This document shows, piece after piece, positions 13,001-16,341 of a DNA stretch of 16,341 nucleotides. Within the stretch, counting starts at the first letter, position 1. The number at the start of each line of letters is the position of its first letter. Source of the DNA: an uncultured Riemerella sp. (lineage in GTDB: Bacteria; Bacteroidota; Bacteroidia; Flavobacteriales; Weeksellaceae); contig CALHQK010000038.1 in the NCBI GenBank assembly GCA_938037185.1, positions 1-16,341 of the forward strand, given 5' to 3'. The translations under genes were made by a program, and so were the position numbers. Under the pieces are notes generated by a model. The model was not told where the DNA came from, searched no databases, and was given only the letters and a program-made list of their open reading frames with translations.

Positions 13001-15079
13001 ATGAAACTGAAACCATTCGTTTATTTAGGAATAATATACATCATCATCTCTTTTCTATTAAGATGCGTTTTTATCTTTCATCCGATAACCACTACGGAAT
13101 TTGGTGTTTTGGATGTTGTTAAAATGTTTTCTTTGGGATTGCTTTCGGATATTTTTGTCTTCATTATAGCAAGTGCGATATTGTACATCTATCTGCTTTT
13201 CTTGTCAAATCAAAAGTATGAAAGACCGTGGGGACAGATTATTTTATCCGTATTTATAGGTTTATTTCTTTATATATGGTTGGTTCCCAATAATATAGCG
13301 AGACAGTACGGAGGCGTAGTTCCAGAGATAGTTTTATCATTTTTAGGGTTAAAAACATTTCTCTTTGGGATGATGTTTTTCTTTCCGAAAAGAAGGGTTC
13401 AGTTTAGAAATATATTGTATTTCATCACGATTTTCCTTTATGTTTTAGCCATTGTTTTCAATGCGGTGAGCGAGTATTTCTTCTATAATGAATTTGGGGT
13501 GAGGTATAATTTTATCGCGGTAGATTATCTTATTTATACCAATGAAGTTATTGGGAATATTCTAGAAAGTTATCCTGTGCTTCCTTTGTTTTCGGGGGTT
13601 TTCATTGTTTCGCTGGCGCTTACTATTTGGGTTTATCTCAAGACAAGAAAAGGACTTTTGGATTTGCCAAATATCTTTATTAAAGGGCTTTCGTTTGTGG
13701 CTTATGGAGTTTTGCTGTCTGCGAGTGTATTTGTTTTGTCTAAAATAAAATTAAATTCTTCAAACATATTCCAAAACGAAATTTCTGCAAATGGACTGGT
13801 CAAATTTTATGATGCGTTCAATAATAAAGTTTTGGATTTTGATGTTTTTTATCCTACGATGGATACACAAAAGGCGCTAAATGAAGAACTTAGCCGACTG
13901 CACGCGGATAAACTACCGAGAATGATAAAATCAGACAGTGCAGAAATCACGAAAAATGTGGTGCTTATTTCTGTTGAGAGTCTTTCTGCGGAATTCATGG
14001 CGATGTATGGGAACAAGGATAATATCACGCCATTTTTGGATAGTTTGTCACAGCACAGTCTTGTTTTTACTAATTTGTATGCTACGGGGAATAGAACAGT
14101 TCGTGGTTTGGAGGCGCTTACGCTTTGTATTCCGCCGACTGCTGGGGAAAGTATCGTAAAAAGAAAAGATAACAAAAACAAATTCACCACGGGAAGTGTC
14201 TTTAAATCAAAAGGTTATAATGTTAAGTATCTCTATGGTGGGTACAGTTATTTTGATAATATGAAAGACTTTTTCGGTGGGAATGGTTATGAAATCGTTG
14301 ATAGGGATAACTTTAAACCAGAAGAAATTGTTTTTGCGAATATTTGGGGAGTGAGTGATGAGGATATGGCGAAAAAAGCCATAGAAACAATGAACGAAGA
14401 TGCTAAAAAGGGCAAACCATTTTTTCATCATTGGATGACGGTAAGTAATCACAGGCCGTTTACCTATCCAGAAGGCAGGATAGATATCCCAGGGACAGCC
14501 AAATCCCGAGATGGAGGAGTGAAATACACAGACTATTCCATCAAAAAATTCTTCCAAATGGCAGAAAAACAGCCGTGGTATAAGAATACTGTTTTTGTAA
14601 TCGTTTCAGACCACTGCGCATCGAGTGCTGGTAAAACTGAGCTTCCTATGGATAAATATAGAATTCCAGGGATGATTTTCTCGCCAGAATTCGTTAAGCC
14701 ACAGAAATTCAATACCCTCATGTCACAGATAGATGTGATGCCTACGCTTTTCGGATTGCTGAATTTCACTTATCAAAGTAAATTCATAGGGCAGGATGTG
14801 TTTTCAGAAAACTATGTTCCGAGGGCTTACATCGCAACTTATCAGGATTTAGGATATGTGAAAGATGATAAACTGACCATCATTTCACCAATTAAAAACA
14901 TTAAACAATATCAGCTGAAAGAGACACCAAACAAAGAGCAAAAGTCAGGAATAAATATTTTCTATGAAGAACATCTGCTAAAAGACAAAGAAGTAGATAA
15001 AAATATAACCAACCAAACGATATCAACTTACCAAGCGACTTTTTATTGGTTGAAAATGAATCAGTTGAATATTAAATAA
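13001..15079 (+). CDS. LTA-synthase/MdoB-family membrane phosphotransferase (sulfatase fold)
   Basis: The 692-residue inner-membrane protein has five to seven hydrophobic segments in the first ~250 residues, followed by a periplasmic sulfatase-like domain (about 318-620). Metal-site and nucleophile motifs are visible: Glu326 in LISVESLSAEFMA, Thr366 in GNRTVRGLEAL (the position of the LtaS catalytic threonine), HHWMTVSNHRPFTYP, and Asp537-His538 in VIVSDHCASS. Relatives transfer phosphoglycerol (LtaS, MdoB/OpgB) or phosphoethanolamine from lipids. Flavobacteria make no lipoteichoic acid, so the acceptor is unknown; an envelope glycan or lipid is likely. It starts 10 bp after ribH and is followed after 24 bp by a small membrane protein gene. 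Confidence 0.92.
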   Translation: MKLKPFVYLGIIYIIISFLLRCVFIFHPITTTEFGVLDVVKMFSLGLLSDIFVFIIASAILYIYLLFLSNQKYERPWGQIILSVFIGLFLYIWLVPNNIARQYGGVVPEIVLSFLGLKTFLFGMMFFFPKRRVQFRNILYFITIFLYVLAIVFNAVSEYFFYNEFGVRYNFIAVDYLIYTNEVIGNILESYPVLPLFSGVFIVSLALTIWVYLKTRKGLLDLPNIFIKGLSFVAYGVLLSASVFVLSKIKLNSSNIFQNEISANGLVKFYDAFNNKVLDFDVFYPTMDTQKALNEELSRLHADKLPRMIKSDSAEITKNVVLISVESLSAEFMAMYGNKDNITPFLDSLSQHSLVFTNLYATGNRTVRGLEALTLCIPPTAGESIVKRKDNKNKFTTGSVFKSKGYNVKYLYGGYSYFDNMKDFFGGNGYEIVDRDNFKPEEIVFANIWGVSDEDMAKKAIETMNEDAKKGKPFFHHWMTVSNHRPFTYPEGRIDIPGTAKSRDGGVKYTDYSIKKFFQMAEKQPWYKNTVFVIVSDHCASSAGKTELPMDKYRIPGMIFSPEFVKPQKFNTLMSQIDVMPTLFGLLNFTYQSKFIGQDVFSENYVPRAYIATYQDLGYVKDDKLTIISPIKNIKQYQLKETPNKEQKSGINIFYEEHLLKDKEVDKNITNQTISTYQATFYWLKMNQLNIK

Positions 15080-15103
15080 GTTTTTAATGTACTAGTTTAC
15101 AAT

Positions 15104-15508
15104 ATGATAAAAAAGCTTGGAATAATCTTTACTTTTGGAATTATCATTTTAGGAATTGTTGTATATGCGAATCATAAAATAGAAAGTTCTGCCATAGAAC
15201 GAGAATTTGGAGTCAATATGAGTAATATGAATATTGATGAAAAATACAGAAAAGAAGAATGGGCGCCAATTGGAGACGGAGAAAAAGTGATTGTTTTGAC
15301 ATATGACCAGTTAGACAATAGTTTTACTAAATTGAATAAACTTCCAATTAAAGAGGATTTGCCTCCGAATGGAATACCAAAACAATTTTTAAATATTACT
15401 AATGGATATTATAAATATGTCGTAGATGAGAATGATGACAGAAATTTTGATATACTAATAGTAGACACTACCCGAAAAGAGATATGCATATATTATCAGA
15501 TTTTATAA
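15104..15508 (+). CDS. Small membrane-anchored protein of unknown function
   Basis: I do not recognise this 134-residue product. It has one N-terminal hydrophobic segment (about residues 4-21, KLGIIFTFGIIILGIVVYA) that could be a signal anchor or uncleaved signal peptide, followed by a hydrophilic, acidic domain of about 110 residues (YRKEEWAPIGDGEKVIVLTY; IPKQFLNITNGYYKYVVDEND). It is low in G+C compared with genes upstream. It follows the LtaS-like gene by 24 bp in the same direction and may be at the end of that operon. The protein-like hydrophobic and charge pattern and the long open frame support it as real. Confidence 0.65.
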   Translation: MIKKLGIIFTFGIIILGIVVYANHKIESSAIEREFGVNMSNMNIDEKYRKEEWAPIGDGEKVIVLTYDQLDNSFTKLNKLPIKEDLPPNGIPKQFLNITNGYYKYVVDENDDRNFDILIVDTTRKEICIYYQIL

Positions 15509-15552
15509 TTAAATAAAGAAGGGTAATTGTTAAAATTCTAAAAACATATATA

Positions 15553-16107
15553 ATGATAAAGGATAAATTATTATATGGAATAATAATCCTAACATTATTT
15601 ACCTCTTGTGAGATAATTGGGAAGAGATATTTACAAGATAAAATGACCCAAGTTCCCACAAATAACAAAATATTTAACCGAAAAAACAGAAATCTGCCAA
15701 AAGAAATAGATACTAATTATATATATGATTTAGTAGCTGTCGGTTATTGCGATAAAAATTTTGAACGGACTAGAGAATCATCAGTTTTAGGAGCATATTA
15801 TATTCAATTTTATAATAATGGTGCAGTGAGGTTCATGGATTATTTAGAACCCAATCCCGAAAAGTCAGGAGACAGAGGCGTGTTTTATATAAGAAATGAA
15901 AAGATGTTTATTGATAAATTTGGATTATCTTCGGATAGAAGCGGAGTTATATATTCATATAGATTAAAAGTAGAGGGAGATTATATTTATTTATGAAGAT
16001 TTCAGAAAGTGTTCTTTTCTGAATCTTCAGAATCGCTATGTTTCGTTTATAAAAAATCTGATGAAAGAATTCCTGAAGAATGGAAGAAATACACTGCAGA
16101 CTGGTAA
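15553..16107 (+). pseudogene. Small lipoprotein gene interrupted by an in-frame TGA
   Basis: The first 147 codons (15553-15996) give a lipoprotein: MIKDKLLYGIIILTLFTSC with Cys19 in the lipobox FTSC, then a domain with YDLVAVGYCDKNF, YYIQFYNNGAVRFMDY and SGDRGVFYIRNEKMFIDKFG. The frame meets TGA at 15994-15996 but continues open for 36 more codons to TAA at 16105-16107. That extension reads like a genuine C-terminus (FVYKKSDERIPEEWKKYTADW), rich in Lys, Glu and aromatic residues and similar to the tails I recall from flavobacterial small lipoproteins. The likely full product was 184 residues. Either a nonsense mutation or a sequence error explains the TGA. The shortened 147-residue form may still be made. 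The function is unknown. Confidence 0.6.
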
Positions 16108-16186
16108 ATAGGAAACCTACCTTAAATTCTTCGAGTTGTAAATCATCAAGTTATATGTTTAAGTATAAAAAAAGTTACGGAAGAAC

Positions 16187-16217
16187 TTGCTTAGTAATAT
16201 TAAGATAATTATTTTTG
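16187..16217 (+). promoter_or_regulatory. Bacteroidota promoter without a gene behind it
   Basis: TTG (16187-16189), a 20-bp spacer and TATTTTTG (16210-16217) form a complete -33/-7 pair. No start codon with an open frame follows; instead a GC-rich stretch follows, suggesting a short RNA or a first promoter of the next, stable-RNA operon. Confidence 0.5.
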
Positions 16218-16282
16218 CGGTCTGAGTTCTCCACAGGAGGGTGTTCAGGGGAGCGGAAGTTTTTAAGTTGATAATGAGCGAT

Positions 16283-16341
16283 TTAAAAAAATATTTTCAA
16301 AAAAAGTTCAAAAATATTTTGTCAGTTCAAAAAAACTTTCT
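16283..16341 (+). promoter_or_regulatory. Probable stable-RNA (rRNA/tRNA operon) promoter, cut at its -7 element
   Basis: A series of phased A/T tracts (about 16283-16320, like an UP element) leads to TTTTG at 16317-16321, followed by exactly 19 bases. The last base of the window (T, 16341) is where a TAnnTTTG -7 element should begin. This A-tract plus TTTTG layout resembles the region ahead of rRNA operons in flavobacteria, as I remember it. The gene itself lies outside the window. Confidence 0.45.

Larger units (their letters stand above)
16108..16341. other. Gene-less region with two promoter-like elements at the window end
   Basis: No credible protein-coding frame is visible in these 234 bp. 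They hold a promoter-like element at 16187-16217, a short G-rich segment (16218-16262) that contrasts with the A/T-rich surroundings, and A-tracts leading into a second, truncated promoter at the very end. Confidence 0.6.

Noticed and set aside
15994..15996. Programmed TGA readthrough or selenocysteine
   Set aside because: No SECIS-like hairpin follows and the protein family is not a redox enzyme. Mutation or sequence error is simpler.
16218..16262. Signal recognition particle RNA, because of a UCAGG...CGGAAG-like stretch
   Set aside because: The required AGCAG after the GGAA loop is missing, and the flanking helices do not form.

Overview
The window is almost entirely a piece of a Flavobacteriia chromosome. 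I infer the Weeksellaceae side (Bergeyella, Riemerella, Chryseobacterium, Elizabethkingia relatives). The reasons are Bacteroidota-type promoters (TTG/TTTG, about 19-21 bp, TAnnTTTG), a general lack of Shine-Dalgarno sequences, Bacteroidota-style lipoproteins, and familiar flavobacterial neighbours such as TPR protein followed by ribH. The first ~877 bases are different. They encode the middle of a Campylobacter-type SecA that breaks off inside the second nucleotide-binding domain and continues directly into the 3' part of an unrelated flavobacterial oxidoreductase gene. The simplest reading is an artificial join in a metagenome assembly; an oral source would suit both organisms.

Layout. 2-898: secA fragment. 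876-1238: tail of an NAD(P)-binding oxidoreductase. 1258-2559 (-): brnQ, branched-chain amino acid carrier. 2560-2970: AT-rich gene-less stretch with one promoter-like element. 2971-3456: secreted SnoaL/NTF2-like protein. 3523-5568: oligopeptidase B-type S9 peptidase, followed by a terminator. 5684-5887: array of 21-bp repeats. 5967-6320: small acidic protein of unknown function, with a perfect terminator stem behind it. 6436-8700: sensor kinase and OmpR-type regulator, ended by a strong bidirectional terminator shared with a convergent small coiled-coil gene (8761-9066, -). 9142-9391: second array of the same 21-bp repeats in opposite orientation. 9428-9937 (-): secreted SPOR-domain protein, divergent from 10029-11186, a lipoprotein. 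11195-11734: apt. 11794-15079: likely operon of membrane TPR protein, ribH and an LTA-synthase/MdoB-type phosphotransferase. 15104-15996: two small envelope proteins, the second apparently cut short by an in-frame TGA. 15997-16341: intergenic, ending in what looks like a strong stable-RNA promoter cut off exactly at its -7 element.

How the genes relate. Much of the block concerns the envelope: amino acid uptake, secreted or anchored proteins, a two-component sensor with a large periplasmic domain, a peptidoglycan-binding SPOR protein and a phosphoglycerol/phosphoethanolamine-transferase-like enzyme. Purine salvage (apt) and riboflavin synthesis (ribH) are housekeeping. Nothing here is a recognisable defence, secretion or biosynthetic island. 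The least explained feature is the pair of 21-bp repeat arrays. They lie in inverted orientation around a 3.3-kb, visibly more GC-rich segment, share a 62-bp end that is identical at 58 positions in a hand alignment, and each sits just upstream of the start of a small gene of unknown function.
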